Origin: Lachnospiraceae bacterium
GTDB taxonomy: Bacteria; Bacillota; Clostridia; Lachnospirales; Lachnospiraceae
Assembly: GCA_017517305.1 (NCBI GenBank)
Contig: JAFWZV010000002.1
Location: forward strand, 1-64,000
Length of the DNA: 64,000 nt
Direction of reading: 5' to 3'
The notes under the pieces were generated by a model, which saw only the letters and a program-made list of their open reading frames with translations, did no database searches and was not told where the DNA came from. Position 1 is the stretch's first letter; each line of letters begins with the position of its first letter. Positions 24,584 to 34,337 of the stretch are shown piece after piece. Made by a program: the position numbers and the translations under genes.

Positions 24584-25840
24584 ATGAGATTAGTACCAAT
24601 TCCTACAAGTGAATATGAAGAATACCGGCTTAATCTTATGTTTGATTGCTATAAATGGGATCCACAGTTTTTAGATAATAATACGGTGGCTAAATATGCG
24701 TTGGTGATTACTGAGGAGGAGCATAAGCTTATATCCAGCCTTACAGAAAGCCTGGACAAGGAGACAAGAGCAGCAGAGCAGTTTCTAAATAAAAACCAAG
24801 GCTTGGTAGCGCCTCTAAAGCTGACCAGACAGCTACGTGGGGATATAGGACGTATGGGTAATTACAACCCAGACCAGCACATAAGGCTTACACGTTACGA
24901 CTTTCATCCTGTGTCAGATGTAGAGGGAGGATGGGCAATAAGCGAGGTAAATAGTGATGTGCCTGGAGGCTTTGCTGAGGCAAGTCTTATGCCACTTTGT
25001 GCCATAGAAAGCATTAATAAAGTCCAGAACAGTCAGATTATGGAGAAGACCTTATACCATATAGTAAGCTTCGGTGATGTGATGGTTGAAGCAGTTAAGA
25101 GGAAGGTTAAAGCTGGCGGAAGAATAATGCTTGTGCACTGTACTTGCTACAGCGATGATAGACAGGTCATGCAGTTTTTGGGCGATAGATTAAAAGCAGA
25201 AGGTTATCAGGTAATATACGGTGCGGTAGAGCATGTAAGCTTTAAATCAGGTAAGGCATTTTGCATTCTCAGTGGCAATGAGGGAGAGTTGGATGCAATC
25301 TTTAGATTTACACCTTTAGAGTGGTTCAAGGACATAAAGCCTAAGAGATGGCAGGGGTACTTTGATACCCAGACCCTATCCTGCAATCATCCTGTGGCAA
25401 TATATGCCCAGACCAAAAGATTCCCATTTGTATGGGATACTCTGGAGGCTAATGGAATTAGTATGTCCACCTGGAGAAGCCTGCTACCGGAAACCATAGA
25501 TGTAAAATCCGCGGCAGGACGAGAAGAATACATATATAAGCCAGCCTACGGCAGAGTGGGTGATGGAATTTCAATTCGAGAAGCCTTAGATATTAAGGAA
25601 TACGAGAAGATAATAAAGGATGTGGGAAGACACCCCTCTAGATATGTGGCGCAGAAGAAATTCTCAAGCCTACCTCTTAAGGGGGAAAATGGTGAGGAGT
25701 ATCATGTATGCCTTGGCTCCTACGCCATAGACGGAGCACATGGTGGCTATTATGCCAGAATAAGTAGTACACCTCGTATAGATTCTAATGCAGCGGATAT
25801 ACCAGTACTGATTGAGGGAGGTGAATCCTATGACAGCTAA
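24584..25840 (+). CDS. Glutathionylspermidine-synthase-like ATP-grasp ligase
   Basis: 418 residues from the ATG at 24584 (TTGGAG 8 bases before it). It resembles the C-terminal synthetase domain of GspS, an ATP-grasp enzyme joining a carboxylate to an amine such as spermidine. Signs are GGWAISEVNSDVPGGFAE, typical of the family, and YKPAYGRVGDGISI near the end, the nucleotide/metal loop. There is no N-terminal amidase domain. Firmicutes of this type usually lack glutathione, so the true substrate is probably another peptide or carboxylate. It overlaps the next gene and precedes a homospermidine-synthase-like gene, pointing to polyamine chemistry (inference). Confidence 0.75.
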   Translation: MRLVPIPTSEYEEYRLNLMFDCYKWDPQFLDNNTVAKYALVITEEEHKLISSLTESLDKETRAAEQFLNKNQGLVAPLKLTRQLRGDIGRMGNYNPDQHIRLTRYDFHPVSDVEGGWAISEVNSDVPGGFAEASLMPLCAIESINKVQNSQIMEKTLYHIVSFGDVMVEAVKRKVKAGGRIMLVHCTCYSDDRQVMQFLGDRLKAEGYQVIYGAVEHVSFKSGKAFCILSGNEGELDAIFRFTPLEWFKDIKPKRWQGYFDTQTLSCNHPVAIYAQTKRFPFVWDTLEANGISMSTWRSLLPETIDVKSAAGREEYIYKPAYGRVGDGISIREALDIKEYEKIIKDVGRHPSRYVAQKKFSSLPLKGENGEEYHVCLGSYAIDGAHGGYYARISSTPRIDSNAADIPVLIEGGESYDS

Positions 25841-26534
25841 GGAAGTATACAAAATTTGGGCACCTACCGGAAAGAAATGGGTGGAATGGGTAAGACCGGT
25901 ACCCTTCATGGTAATAGGACAACCTCAAAAATCATATGGGTTAATAAACCAAGCAAAGCCATCTATTCAGTTTTTGGAGCAAGCAGAGAATGACGAGCTT
26001 AATGCCGTATTAGGAATTAATGGTTGGGAGAAGGAGTGCCTAGAACAAACCGCCATAATAGTGGACATGTCAGGTGACCAAAGTGTTTCATACGGTGTGG
26101 CTCTAACAAAATACGGTTTTAGACCTATCCCCGTTTATAACGGAACCTTAGAACAGCCAGGTTCAAGAGCTACAGTGGATAATCAGTCTGTGGGAAGGAC
26201 CTTAGAGCTTATGGCTAAGGAGCTTCAAAAAATAGACATAGCTAATAATGCAAGACCAGCATTTTTGCTGGACAGAAATAGATTAAATAGATATAAGCTA
26301 GAGGACTCTGTGTACGACAATAGTTGGGATGTATATCCACAGGATTTGCCATCACCGGATTATCTTTTGGAAAATGGTATAGAAAGCATACTTGTGATTG
26401 GTGGCGAGAAAATATCTAGAGATGTTAAGAAGATACTGGCTACCCATCAGAAGAAGGGATTAAAAATATTCCACACTGATGGCTATGAAAAGCCTAGAAT
26501 GCAGCTTGTATGCAAAATGCCAAGCTGGGATTAA
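25830..26534 (+). CDS. Protein of unknown function in the polyamine-type cluster
   Basis: 234 residues from the ATG at 25830, preceded by GGGAGGTG and overlapping the upstream gene by 11 bases. No family is recognised. It is soluble, with a segment TAIIVDMSGDQSVSYGVALTK and a later SILVIGGEKISRD, suggesting an alpha/beta fold. The overlap with the ligase gene and position before the homospermidine-synthase-like gene suggest a common pathway. Confidence 0.65.
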   Translation: MTAKEVYKIWAPTGKKWVEWVRPVPFMVIGQPQKSYGLINQAKPSIQFLEQAENDELNAVLGINGWEKECLEQTAIIVDMSGDQSVSYGVALTKYGFRPIPVYNGTLEQPGSRATVDNQSVGRTLELMAKELQKIDIANNARPAFLLDRNRLNRYKLEDSVYDNSWDVYPQDLPSPDYLLENGIESILVIGGEKISRDVKKILATHQKKGLKIFHTDGYEKPRMQLVCKMPSWD

Positions 26535-26555
26535 CTAAAATAAGAGGATAAATAA

Positions 26556-28028
26556 TTGATAAAATTCGAAGGCCGTATAGTCCAATTTGGATTTGGCGCA
26601 GTGGGTAAAAGCTTCTATGAGAAGCTACCCCTAGAGATACAATTTAATGAGAATAACTACTATGTTATAACTATGGAGGAAGTAGAACTAATCGCCTATG
26701 TAAACCTGGGAGGAATAGTTGCAAATTTTATTACTGCAGAGATAACTAGAGAGAACTTTAAGGATATCTTTGGTACCTATCTTAGGGAGGGAGATTTACT
26801 TATAGACTTTGCGGATACAGTGGGGACCAGGGATATATGTGAATGGTGCGCTGAGAACAACATTATGTACATTAACACAGGTGAAGCGGACTGGTCTGAT
26901 AACTGGTATTCCATATTTGAAGAGCATGAGAAGAAATGGGTCTTGAAGGATAGATTAGCCAAGGAACCTAACAAGAATAAATACCCTATAGTTTTGCATC
27001 ATGGTAATAACCCAGGGCTGGTGTCACATTTTGTAAGGGAAGCTTTGGAGTATATAGTTACAACACAGTTTAAGAAGGATAAGGAGTTAAAAAAGCTTCT
27101 TAAGGAGGGAGAGTTTAACCAGATAGCCTTAAAGCTTGGACTTAGACAGATTCATGTAAGCGACATAGATTTGCAGCAGGTAAAGGGTGATTTTGATGAT
27201 AAGCTTTTGATAAATACCTGGTGCACAGATTCCTTCTGGTTTGAGATGCTAAGTGAGGCAACCATAGATGTGGGAACTTCTGAGGATGTGGACTACCAAG
27301 CTGATTGCACCATGTATAACAAAGAAAAAGGGTATATGGAATTTGCTAAGCTGGCAGTGGATAAACGATGCGCCACATTTTATCCTGAGGGAGCATTTGA
27401 GGGACATTTGGTTCCTCACGAGGAGACCATATCTATAGCAAGAAGCTTAGAGGTGGTGGAAGATGGAAAGGTATTATATCGCCCTTCTGTTGCATTTATA
27501 TATAAGCCTTGTCAGTACGCTAGCGAATTCCTTAGGATGTCAAAGGTAAACGATTACCCCAATCCTGATCTAAATAAGCCAATGGATTGTGAGAATGGAC
27601 AAGGAGTATCCATAGTAAGAGGCTATATATATCCTGAAAATGTAGAGATGCTATATGAGGATAAAATCAAGTCTGGAACAGAATACGTAGGAGTATTTTT
27701 TATGGGAGAAAAATTTAATCCTGTATGGGTTGGAAACCGCATAGAGCTACCATACCTAAGCAAGGGAAAGTCTAGCCATCAGTGGCAGACACCAACCATA
27801 ACACCTGTGGCTATGTCCGCACTATCAGCAGTGTGTTGGATGCTTAAGAATAAGAATAATGGAGGAATCTACTTCCCAGAGGAATTACCTGACTATAAGG
27901 GAATAATAAAAACTGCAGAAAAATACATCTCCAAAACCCTCTACAAAACCTTTACTAAGGAAGAGGTGGCAAGAGAACTAGGAGTGAGCTTTGAAAACCT
28001 GCAGGTAAAGGATGTATTTAGAAGTTAA
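26556..28028 (+). CDS. hss: Homospermidine synthase-like protein
   Basis: 490 residues starting at TTG 26556 (AGAGGA about 10 bases upstream). The N-terminus is a Rossmann NAD-binding fold (IVQFGFGAVGKSF). The following DFADTVGTRDICEWC, INTGEADW, HHGNNPGLVSHFVREAL and the C-terminal half match bacterial homospermidine synthase of the saccharopine-dehydrogenase-like group. That enzyme condenses putrescine units (or putrescine and spermidine) in an NAD-dependent reaction. It ends a three-gene run with the ATP-grasp ligase and an unknown protein. Carboxyspermidine dehydrogenase is a less likely relative. Confidence 0.82.
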   Translation: MIKFEGRIVQFGFGAVGKSFYEKLPLEIQFNENNYYVITMEEVELIAYVNLGGIVANFITAEITRENFKDIFGTYLREGDLLIDFADTVGTRDICEWCAENNIMYINTGEADWSDNWYSIFEEHEKKWVLKDRLAKEPNKNKYPIVLHHGNNPGLVSHFVREALEYIVTTQFKKDKELKKLLKEGEFNQIALKLGLRQIHVSDIDLQQVKGDFDDKLLINTWCTDSFWFEMLSEATIDVGTSEDVDYQADCTMYNKEKGYMEFAKLAVDKRCATFYPEGAFEGHLVPHEETISIARSLEVVEDGKVLYRPSVAFIYKPCQYASEFLRMSKVNDYPNPDLNKPMDCENGQGVSIVRGYIYPENVEMLYEDKIKSGTEYVGVFFMGEKFNPVWVGNRIELPYLSKGKSSHQWQTPTITPVAMSALSAVCWMLKNKNNGGIYFPEELPDYKGIIKTAEKYISKTLYKTFTKEEVARELGVSFENLQVKDVFRS

Positions 28029-28037
28029 ATAATAAAG

Positions 28038-28158
28038 ATGGGCTGTGCCATTTACTTTTTGGCCGACCTGCCTAGGGATAATGCTTCGCTGACACTTAAA
28101 ACGGTCAGCTGCGCATCACCCTGGCGCGGTCGGAATATAGTTTATTGGCACAACCCAT
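28038..28158. repeat. 121-bp long imperfect hairpin element
   Basis: Nested arms: ATGGGCTGTGCCA with TGGCACAACCCAT, CCGACC (28063) with GGTCGG (28128), GCCTAGGG (28070) with CCCTGGC (28119) and CTGAC (28089) with GTCAG (28104). Together they make a long hairpin from edge to edge between converging genes. It may terminate transcription, encode a small RNA or be a dispersed palindromic repeat. Confidence 0.6.
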
Positions 28159-28192
28159 TATTTCATTTATTGACACACAGCCCACAAGCCAG

Positions 28193-28272
28193 CTAGGAGG
28201 GGGTGAAGGTAACCTCTTACAGTTGCCGTAACCCCCTCCTAGTGGCGCCGTGGGCGTCCGTTTCACACTAGG
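28193..28272. repeat. Overlapping inverted repeats in the DUF2207 3' region
   Basis: CTAGGAGGGGGT (28193-28204) pairs perfectly with ACCCCCTCCTAG (28231-28242), with an inner GGTAAC/GTTGCC stem. CCTAGTG (28238-28244) can instead pair with CACTAGG (28266-28272). The two hairpins share CCTAG and exclude each other. It lies just past the stop of the minus-strand DUF2207 gene. Confidence 0.6.
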
Positions 28273-28276
28273 AAGC

Positions 28277-30352
28277 CTAACTACCTCCTCCTCCGTAGCT
28301 GCTCCAGCTACGTCCACCGCCGGTGTAGCCTCTGCTTGTGGCGGAGGCTCTGTGGAAACGAGCACCGCTTCTAACAGCTCTGCCAACCCTGCGGCTTGAG
28401 GTGTGAATTCTTCCGCCTCTAACATAAGAATTGTGGAATACACTGTCATAATTATTGTAATATCCCACAGGTCCATTGATTACCTCTGGACACTTAATAC
28501 CTAAAGCCTTGATAACCTTAGTTGGTATTCCAAAGGCAGTGGCATATATAAAATATCTTTCCCATATAGGCATGGTAGCAATATTTGAATCTGTTACTAG
28601 TCCCTCGCTCTTAAGGTAGTTATAAAGTCCCTTCCACTTAGCATATTCATTAGCTCCTGCCTGAGTGAGCAGAACATAATTCTTAGCAGTAGCATAAAGG
28701 TAGATTGAGCATATTAAGCAAGTAAAGCCGTAGATAAAATATCCACCGAAGCATAAGTCCATACGGGTATGGAAGGATATAAGGTTAACTACAATTAAGA
28801 ATATTATAGCTAAATTCTTGTAGGTCTTGGCCTTCTTTAGTAACTGATCCTTAAGCTGTGTAAAGTCAGCCTTCTGAATATAACCACCGTTAACACCAAT
28901 ATTAGTAATAGCCTTTTTGATGTTATCTTCAAATGTAGCAGTATTCTCATAATCCCTAGAAATTCTACTCTGTAATGTACTCATAAGAATCTGGTTGTTA
29001 TCTGCATGTCGTGACAACAGATTATAGTAGAGAATCTCGCTTTCAGAAAGTGGCTCTGCAGGCATAATAGAATCCCCACCGTTAAGAGGATTTTTCAGAG
29101 TTAACATAGCGTCATCAGCTCCGTACTCTGTTATATCTACATAGTCTTTTCTAGCTAAGCTAAGGAGAAGTGCGGAGTAAATTCCTGCATCATCCTTAGG
29201 AGCCTTGCCCTTGCTAAATACTAAGGCGGCAGCAAAGTTAGGATCCATGTCACTTGGAATTCCAGTATATATGTCTATCTCCTCAGTTGGCTCATAGAAT
29301 ATATGCTGAGCCTTCATACGCTTCTTAGTAGTAAAGGTTTTAACTAAGGTAACTGTTGAGAAAATTCCAAGGAGAATAAGTAAAACTGTCTTAAGTGCCA
29401 TATAACTACTTGGTTTATTCTTTTCTACAGCCGCATCATATCGTATCTCGTCTAAAGCATCATAGTAGGTGTAGTCATTATTACGGGCATTGTCCGTAAA
29501 TATATGCTTATCCTCTCCAAAGGCCACAAGCTCAAATTCCAGATATAGATTATAAGGGCTAAATTCCAAATCTGGAGGTAGCAAGGTTATTATAAATGTA
29601 TAGTATCCCGGCTTAACTGTGAAGCCATAGCTTTCTATTAAATTAAATCCATTTTTATCTGTACCATATGTATAATATTCAAAGTTACCCTGCTTAGGCA
29701 TATCCTTCTCTGGAATATGAATTTCTGCAGTATACACCTCTAAATCCTTTATAGGACTTTCTGCATAGAGAGTAAGATAAAGGTCTGAGCAGTCATCATA
29801 CTTTAAGGCTACATTATGCATCTCGTAGGTTATTTCAAATGTAACCTTATCTCTATATATTCCATCGACATAGAAAAATACAGCTTCATATCTGTCGCTA
29901 ATCTTGCTGTAAGGTCCCTGGCTGTGATACCAGGTTCCAGTAAGCTCCTCCACCTCGTAATTGTCCCACTCGTAGTCAGTACATTCTCTGAATTCCTTTA
30001 GGGAACCATCCTCCATTACCTGACTTACGGAAAGCACAGTGTAATCAAGTCTTAAGCCATCAACCTCCTGCTCGATTAAGTCTCTCCACAGCTCGTAGCA
30101 TAAGTCATCCTCACTTGATTGGTGAACATCGAAGGTTAAACGCTCAGTAACAACAACCTTGCTGCCTTCACCCTCCTCGTCTACAAGTGTCATATCCGCA
30201 TCTACAGCTATAAGCTTCTGGTAATCCCAAGGACTTAGGTCCACATATTCGAATACGTATCCAAATTCAGACACCAGAAGAAACATAATAGGAAGTATAA
30301 AGCTGAGTGCAAGTATACTAAAATATAAGGTTAAACATCCTTTAGCATTCAT
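28277..30352 (-). CDS. DUF2207 domain membrane protein
   Basis: 691 residues: one N-terminal membrane helix, an extracytoplasmic DUF2207 domain (about 35-325, with repeated beta-rich segments such as FEITYEMHN and WYHSQGPY), a membrane helix near 335, a cytoplasmic domain, two further helices (about 520-575) and a basic then Gly/Ser-rich tail ending SWSSYGGGGS. This is the usual DUF2207 architecture, whose function is not established. GGAGGA precedes the ATG, which is 2 bases after the PII-like gene, so they form one operon. Confidence 0.8.
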   Translation of the reverse strand: MNAKGCLTLYFSILALSFILPIMFLLVSEFGYVFEYVDLSPWDYQKLIAVDADMTLVDEEGEGSKVVVTERLTFDVHQSSEDDLCYELWRDLIEQEVDGLRLDYTVLSVSQVMEDGSLKEFRECTDYEWDNYEVEELTGTWYHSQGPYSKISDRYEAVFFYVDGIYRDKVTFEITYEMHNVALKYDDCSDLYLTLYAESPIKDLEVYTAEIHIPEKDMPKQGNFEYYTYGTDKNGFNLIESYGFTVKPGYYTFIITLLPPDLEFSPYNLYLEFELVAFGEDKHIFTDNARNNDYTYYDALDEIRYDAAVEKNKPSSYMALKTVLLILLGIFSTVTLVKTFTTKKRMKAQHIFYEPTEEIDIYTGIPSDMDPNFAAALVFSKGKAPKDDAGIYSALLLSLARKDYVDITEYGADDAMLTLKNPLNGGDSIMPAEPLSESEILYYNLLSRHADNNQILMSTLQSRISRDYENTATFEDNIKKAITNIGVNGGYIQKADFTQLKDQLLKKAKTYKNLAIIFLIVVNLISFHTRMDLCFGGYFIYGFTCLICSIYLYATAKNYVLLTQAGANEYAKWKGLYNYLKSEGLVTDSNIATMPIWERYFIYATAFGIPTKVIKALGIKCPEVINGPVGYYNNYDSVFHNSYVRGGRIHTSSRRVGRAVRSGARFHRASATSRGYTGGGRSWSSYGGGGS

Positions 30353-30354
30353 AA

Positions 30355-31032
30355 TTAATCCTCCAAAAGTCTAAGTCCAGCAGTGTCAGTAACAGGCAGA
30401 GAGAAGCATATAGCCTTTGCCTTAGTATTTAGACCTGCCTCCTCCATAATTGCCTGCATTATAGCATTTTTCTGTGAGGTCTTAACAACTATATATATAA
30501 GCTCTTTTTCCTGAGCCAGTGAAACACCCATGAATTTTTCCGCTGAAGCCATACCTGTTCCCTTGGCATGAATAACTGTTCCGCCGTAGGCTCCAGCCTT
30601 TCTGGCTGCATCCATAATAAGATTTGTATATCCAAGCTCTGAAATTACTACTATCAAATCGTGGTCTGTGTTCTTCAATGTGGATTCCTCCTTCTTTTCA
30701 TACTTATCATTTTCTATCAGAAACTGTAAAGCCTTTCTTCCGCCTATACTGCTTAGGGGAATTGTAAATGCAATTCCTCCCCCAGGGGCATCTATCTTAA
30801 GCACCTTCTCAAGCTGTTTTTTAACAGTGAGCCATTTGTCTTCTTCTATAACAGCTGTTACTACGGTTTTCTCCTTGGACTCAAGTCCAAGCATATCCAT
30901 GGTTTCATTAGAAACAGTACCGTAGCCCAGAGAAAGAAACATAACGTTAAGCTGATTTTCCTGATAGAGCTTAGCATAGCTAGATGCAATTTTTCTATCC
31001 ACTATGGTGGTCATTAGATATAAATTTCCCAT
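30355..31032 (-). CDS. Tandem PII-like signalling protein
   Basis: 225 residues made of two PII-like halves (about 1-105 and 122-225). Each half has the ferredoxin-like pattern: YLMTTIVDRKIASSYAKLYQ and later DLIVVISELGYTNLIMDAAR, with GAYGGTVIHAKGTG in the second matching the GaaGGTvlhgRG loop of PII proteins. PII proteins bind ATP/ADP and small effectors and often gate a neighbouring membrane protein. The partner here is the upstream DUF1538 gene. AAGGAGG precedes the ATG. Confidence 0.8.
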   Translation of the reverse strand: MGNLYLMTTIVDRKIASSYAKLYQENQLNVMFLSLGYGTVSNETMDMLGLESKEKTVVTAVIEEDKWLTVKKQLEKVLKIDAPGGGIAFTIPLSSIGGRKALQFLIENDKYEKKEESTLKNTDHDLIVVISELGYTNLIMDAARKAGAYGGTVIHAKGTGMASAEKFMGVSLAQEKELIYIVVKTSQKNAIMQAIMEEAGLNTKAKAICFSLPVTDTAGLRLLED

Positions 31033-31116
31033 AGATCCTCCTTATAATTTAATGAATTGCACATTGTGACTTTTAATTGGATAATTCCCATGTCGCCATA
31101 TGCATATAGTGTCAAA

Positions 31117-32667
31117 CTACAATTCAATGATTTCCATATCTCCATAAGAAGCAAGTGCAGTAAGGTCTGCCTGGCTGGCAAGTTCCTTGTGAAGCTTACT
31201 ATCCTTAATTCTGTATATAAGTCCCATAATCTGAATTGCTATAAGAGGTGTCATGGCAACCATAGACACGATACCAAAGGCATCTGCTACAATATTTCCA
31301 CCAACAGCCTCACAGGCCCCCATGGCAAATGGAAGTAGGAATGTAGCTGTCATAGGTCCTGACGCAACTCCACCGGAGTCAAAGGCAATAGCTGTAAAAA
31401 TCTTAGGTACGAAGAAGGTTAATACCAGAGCGATAAAGTATCCTGGCACAAGAAACCACATGATGGAAATTCCAGTAAGTACCCTGGTCATGGCAAGACC
31501 AACGGAGGCGGCCACACCAAGGGATAGGGAGGTACCCATAGCTTTAGCAGATATGGCACCATCTGTAAGCTCCTCAACCTGCTTAGTAAGTACGAATACA
31601 GCAGGCTCAGCCTTAACTATAAAGTAACCGATTAGCATACCTATAGGGATAATAATCCATTTAATATCAAGAGAAGCAATAGTTGCTCCTAGGTAGTTAC
31701 CTGCTGGCATAAAGCCCACATTTACACCTGTTAGGAAGAGCACTAAGCCTATGTAGGTGTAAACTACACCAACAGTAATTTTCATAATAGTGGTTTTATT
31801 AATATCACGTACAATTAGCTGCATGATAGTGAAAAATATAATTATTGGAAGCAAGGAAACAGCAATCTCATGTATGTAAGTTGGTATTTCCGCTGAAAAT
31901 AGCTTCCATAGGTCAACAGTGTTTGCAATGTCTGGAATAGACTCTGATACCTGCTCAGAGGAGCCTGGCTTGTAGACAATTCCCAAAATCATAACTGCAA
32001 GTATAGGTCCGATGGAGCACATAGAAACCAAACCGAAGCTATCGTCCGCAGCATGCTTATCGCTTCGGATAGCAGATATACCTATACCGAAGGCCATAAT
32101 AAATGGTACAGTCATAGGTCCTGTGGTAACGCCCCCTGAGTCAAAGGCAACAGATAAAAAGTCCTTCTGAACAAATGGTGTAAGCGCAAATATAATTCCA
32201 TAGAAAAATACCAACAGATAGGATAGTGGTATGCTAAGAAGCATACGGAGTATGGCAAGTACTAAGAATATGGCAACACCTAAGGCCACTGCAAAAATCA
32301 ATGTGATATTAGGAATGGAAGGAACCTGATTAGCCAAAACCTGTAGGTCAGGCTCTGAGATAGTAATCACAAAGCCCATTACGAAGCTGACAAAAATTAT
32401 GATGAACAGATTTTTAGACTTAGTCATTATGGTACCAGTTCTCTCTCCTATAGGAGTCATGGAAAGCTCTACTCCTACATTAAAGAAAAGCATGCCCACT
32501 ATAAGTAGGGCAGCACCAACTAGAAATGTCATTAAAATGCTAGGTGGTATAGGTGCTATAGTAAAGCATAGCACAAGTACAATTCCTAGAATTGGCATAA
32601 CTGCCTTCATAGTTTCAGAAAATTTTTCTGAGAATTTACTTTTTAGTCGTGAATGTGGAAGTTTCAA
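31117..32667 (-). CDS. DUF1538 family membrane transporter-like protein
   Basis: About 516 residues. It consists of two related halves of about 250 residues, each with six or so membrane helices and each carrying the signature FDSGGVTTGPMTVPF (first) or FDSGGVASGPMTATF (second). Such an internal repeat is typical of DUF1538, a family of membrane proteins of unknown substrate that is often encoded beside PII-like proteins. The start is uncertain: TTG at 32667 has AAAGGTG 9 bases upstream, while GTG at 32679 has no good site. It heads the operon with the PII-like and DUF2207 genes. Confidence 0.8.
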   Translation of the reverse strand: MKLPHSRLKSKFSEKFSETMKAVMPILGIVLVLCFTIAPIPPSILMTFLVGAALLIVGMLFFNVGVELSMTPIGERTGTIMTKSKNLFIIIFVSFVMGFVITISEPDLQVLANQVPSIPNITLIFAVALGVAIFLVLAILRMLLSIPLSYLLVFFYGIIFALTPFVQKDFLSVAFDSGGVTTGPMTVPFIMAFGIGISAIRSDKHAADDSFGLVSMCSIGPILAVMILGIVYKPGSSEQVSESIPDIANTVDLWKLFSAEIPTYIHEIAVSLLPIIIFFTIMQLIVRDINKTTIMKITVGVVYTYIGLVLFLTGVNVGFMPAGNYLGATIASLDIKWIIIPIGMLIGYFIVKAEPAVFVLTKQVEELTDGAISAKAMGTSLSLGVAASVGLAMTRVLTGISIMWFLVPGYFIALVLTFFVPKIFTAIAFDSGGVASGPMTATFLLPFAMGACEAVGGNIVADAFGIVSMVAMTPLIAIQIMGLIYRIKDSKLHKELASQADLTALASYGDMEIIEL

Positions 32668-32936
32668 TTTACAAGACACCTTTCTTATATTATGTGGAGA
32701 GCATATTAATATAATAAATATGCATATAGGTATATTTGCATTTAATAAAATACATTAATAAAAATCATAAAATATTATAACCCATCATATTATAACATAA
32801 AATTGGCAAGTTGTGTGGTTAAGATTCATAATTGTTTTTATAGACTTATCCGAGTAAAAATGATAAAATTCAAAGTAAGTATGCAATTTTTTGATTTGAA
32901 CTTATAATTGGGAAAAGTTCAGCAAGGAGTAATGTA

Positions 32937-34322
32937 ATGAGCAAGTTTTTTTCTAATAGTGATAAAAGCCTAAAGATTATAATTGTAGGCTGTGGTAAGG
33001 TTGGTACAACCTTAGCAGAGCGACTTAGTCAGGAAAAGCATGATGTGACAGTTATAGATACCAATGCTGAAACCATACAAAAGGTAACAACATTATATGA
33101 TGTTATGGGAGTTACTGGTAATGGGGCAAGCTTTAGTGTTCAGAATGAAGCAGGAATTGATAAGGCAGACCTTATCATTGCAGTTACTGCATCGGACGAG
33201 CTAAATCTACTGTGCTGCACCATAGCTCAGAAGGTGGGTCAGTGTGCTGCTATAGCTAGAGTTAGAAATCCTGATTACAGCGAGGAGCTAAGTTATTTGA
33301 GAAAGCAACTGGGAATATCACTTATTATTAATCCTGAGCTTGAGACTGCCAAGGAGATGTCCAGACTATTAAGACTTCCTAATGCAAATAGTATGAACTC
33401 TTTTGCCAAGGGGCATGTTGAACTGGTAAAATTCAAGCTGCCAGAGGATAATATGCTGGTGGGCAAGCAGATTAAGGATATAGGAGCATCCTCCCTGGGA
33501 GTACTTATTTGTGGAATAGAAAACGAGGGACAGCTGGATATTCCAGATGGTTCTAATACATTTAAGAAGGGTGATTTGATTTCCTTTATAGCAACCCCTG
33601 TAAATACTAATAGATTTTTCCGCCACATAGGTATGAAAAAGCAGCATGTAAAGGATTGTATGATAGTGGGAGGAGGAAGAACCTCATATTATTTGGCAAA
33701 ACAGCTTTCAGAGATGAATATAGATGTAAAGGTAATTGAAAGAGACAAGGGGCATTGTGAGAAGCTGTGCACCTTGCTACCTAAGGCGCTCATTATTAAT
33801 GGAGATGGAGCAGATGAGGCATTGCTTTTTGAGGAGGGCATAAAGGATACCGGCTCATTTATTCCGCTAACTGGTTTGGATGAGGAGAATATTCTTCTTA
33901 CTCTCTTTGCTAAGAAAAATTCTAATGCCAAGGTCATAACCAAGATCAATAGAAGTACATTTAATGATGTAATAGATGGTTTGGATATAGGAAGTGTTAT
34001 ATATCCAAGGTATATGTCTACTGAGACTATCATAAAATATGTTCGAGGTATGCAGAATTCCATAGGAAGTAACATTGAGACCCTATATCATATATTTGAG
34101 AATAGAGCAGAGGCCATAGAGTTTGAAATAACAGAGGAATCTCCGGTTACAGGAAGGCCACTTATGGAGCTTTCGCTTAAGGAGAATCTTCTAGTGGCGT
34201 GCATTAACCGCAGGGGTAAAATAATAATTCCTAGAGGTAATGATACCATCCAGCCGGGAGACACAGTTGTTATAATAACTGCCCACACAGGATTTAAGGA
34301 TGTTAGAGATATATTAAAGTAA
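32937..34322 (+). CDS. trkA: Trk potassium uptake regulatory subunit TrkA
   Basis: 461 residues with two RCK units, each an NAD-binding Rossmann domain followed by a TrkA-C domain. The first nucleotide loop is IIVGCGKVGTTLAERL, with the acidic VIDTN strand end. The second is CMIVGGGRTSYYLAKQL, ending VIERD, in which the third glycine is replaced. This peripheral subunit gates TrkH in response to nucleotide. The gene lies 15 bases before trkH. AAGGAG precedes the ATG. Confidence 0.94.
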   Translation: MSKFFSNSDKSLKIIIVGCGKVGTTLAERLSQEKHDVTVIDTNAETIQKVTTLYDVMGVTGNGASFSVQNEAGIDKADLIIAVTASDELNLLCCTIAQKVGQCAAIARVRNPDYSEELSYLRKQLGISLIINPELETAKEMSRLLRLPNANSMNSFAKGHVELVKFKLPEDNMLVGKQIKDIGASSLGVLICGIENEGQLDIPDGSNTFKKGDLISFIATPVNTNRFFRHIGMKKQHVKDCMIVGGGRTSYYLAKQLSEMNIDVKVIERDKGHCEKLCTLLPKALIINGDGADEALLFEEGIKDTGSFIPLTGLDEENILLTLFAKKNSNAKVITKINRSTFNDVIDGLDIGSVIYPRYMSTETIIKYVRGMQNSIGSNIETLYHIFENRAEAIEFEITEESPVTGRPLMELSLKENLLVACINRRGKIIIPRGNDTIQPGDTVVIITAHTGFKDVRDILK

Positions 34323-34337
34323 AGTCAGGTAACTAAG

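Noticed and set aside
28105..28476. Minus-strand 123-codon frame at the end of the DUF2207 gene
   Set aside because: It is in another frame of the Gly/Ser-coding tail and the hairpin region, with composition typical of a shadow frame.
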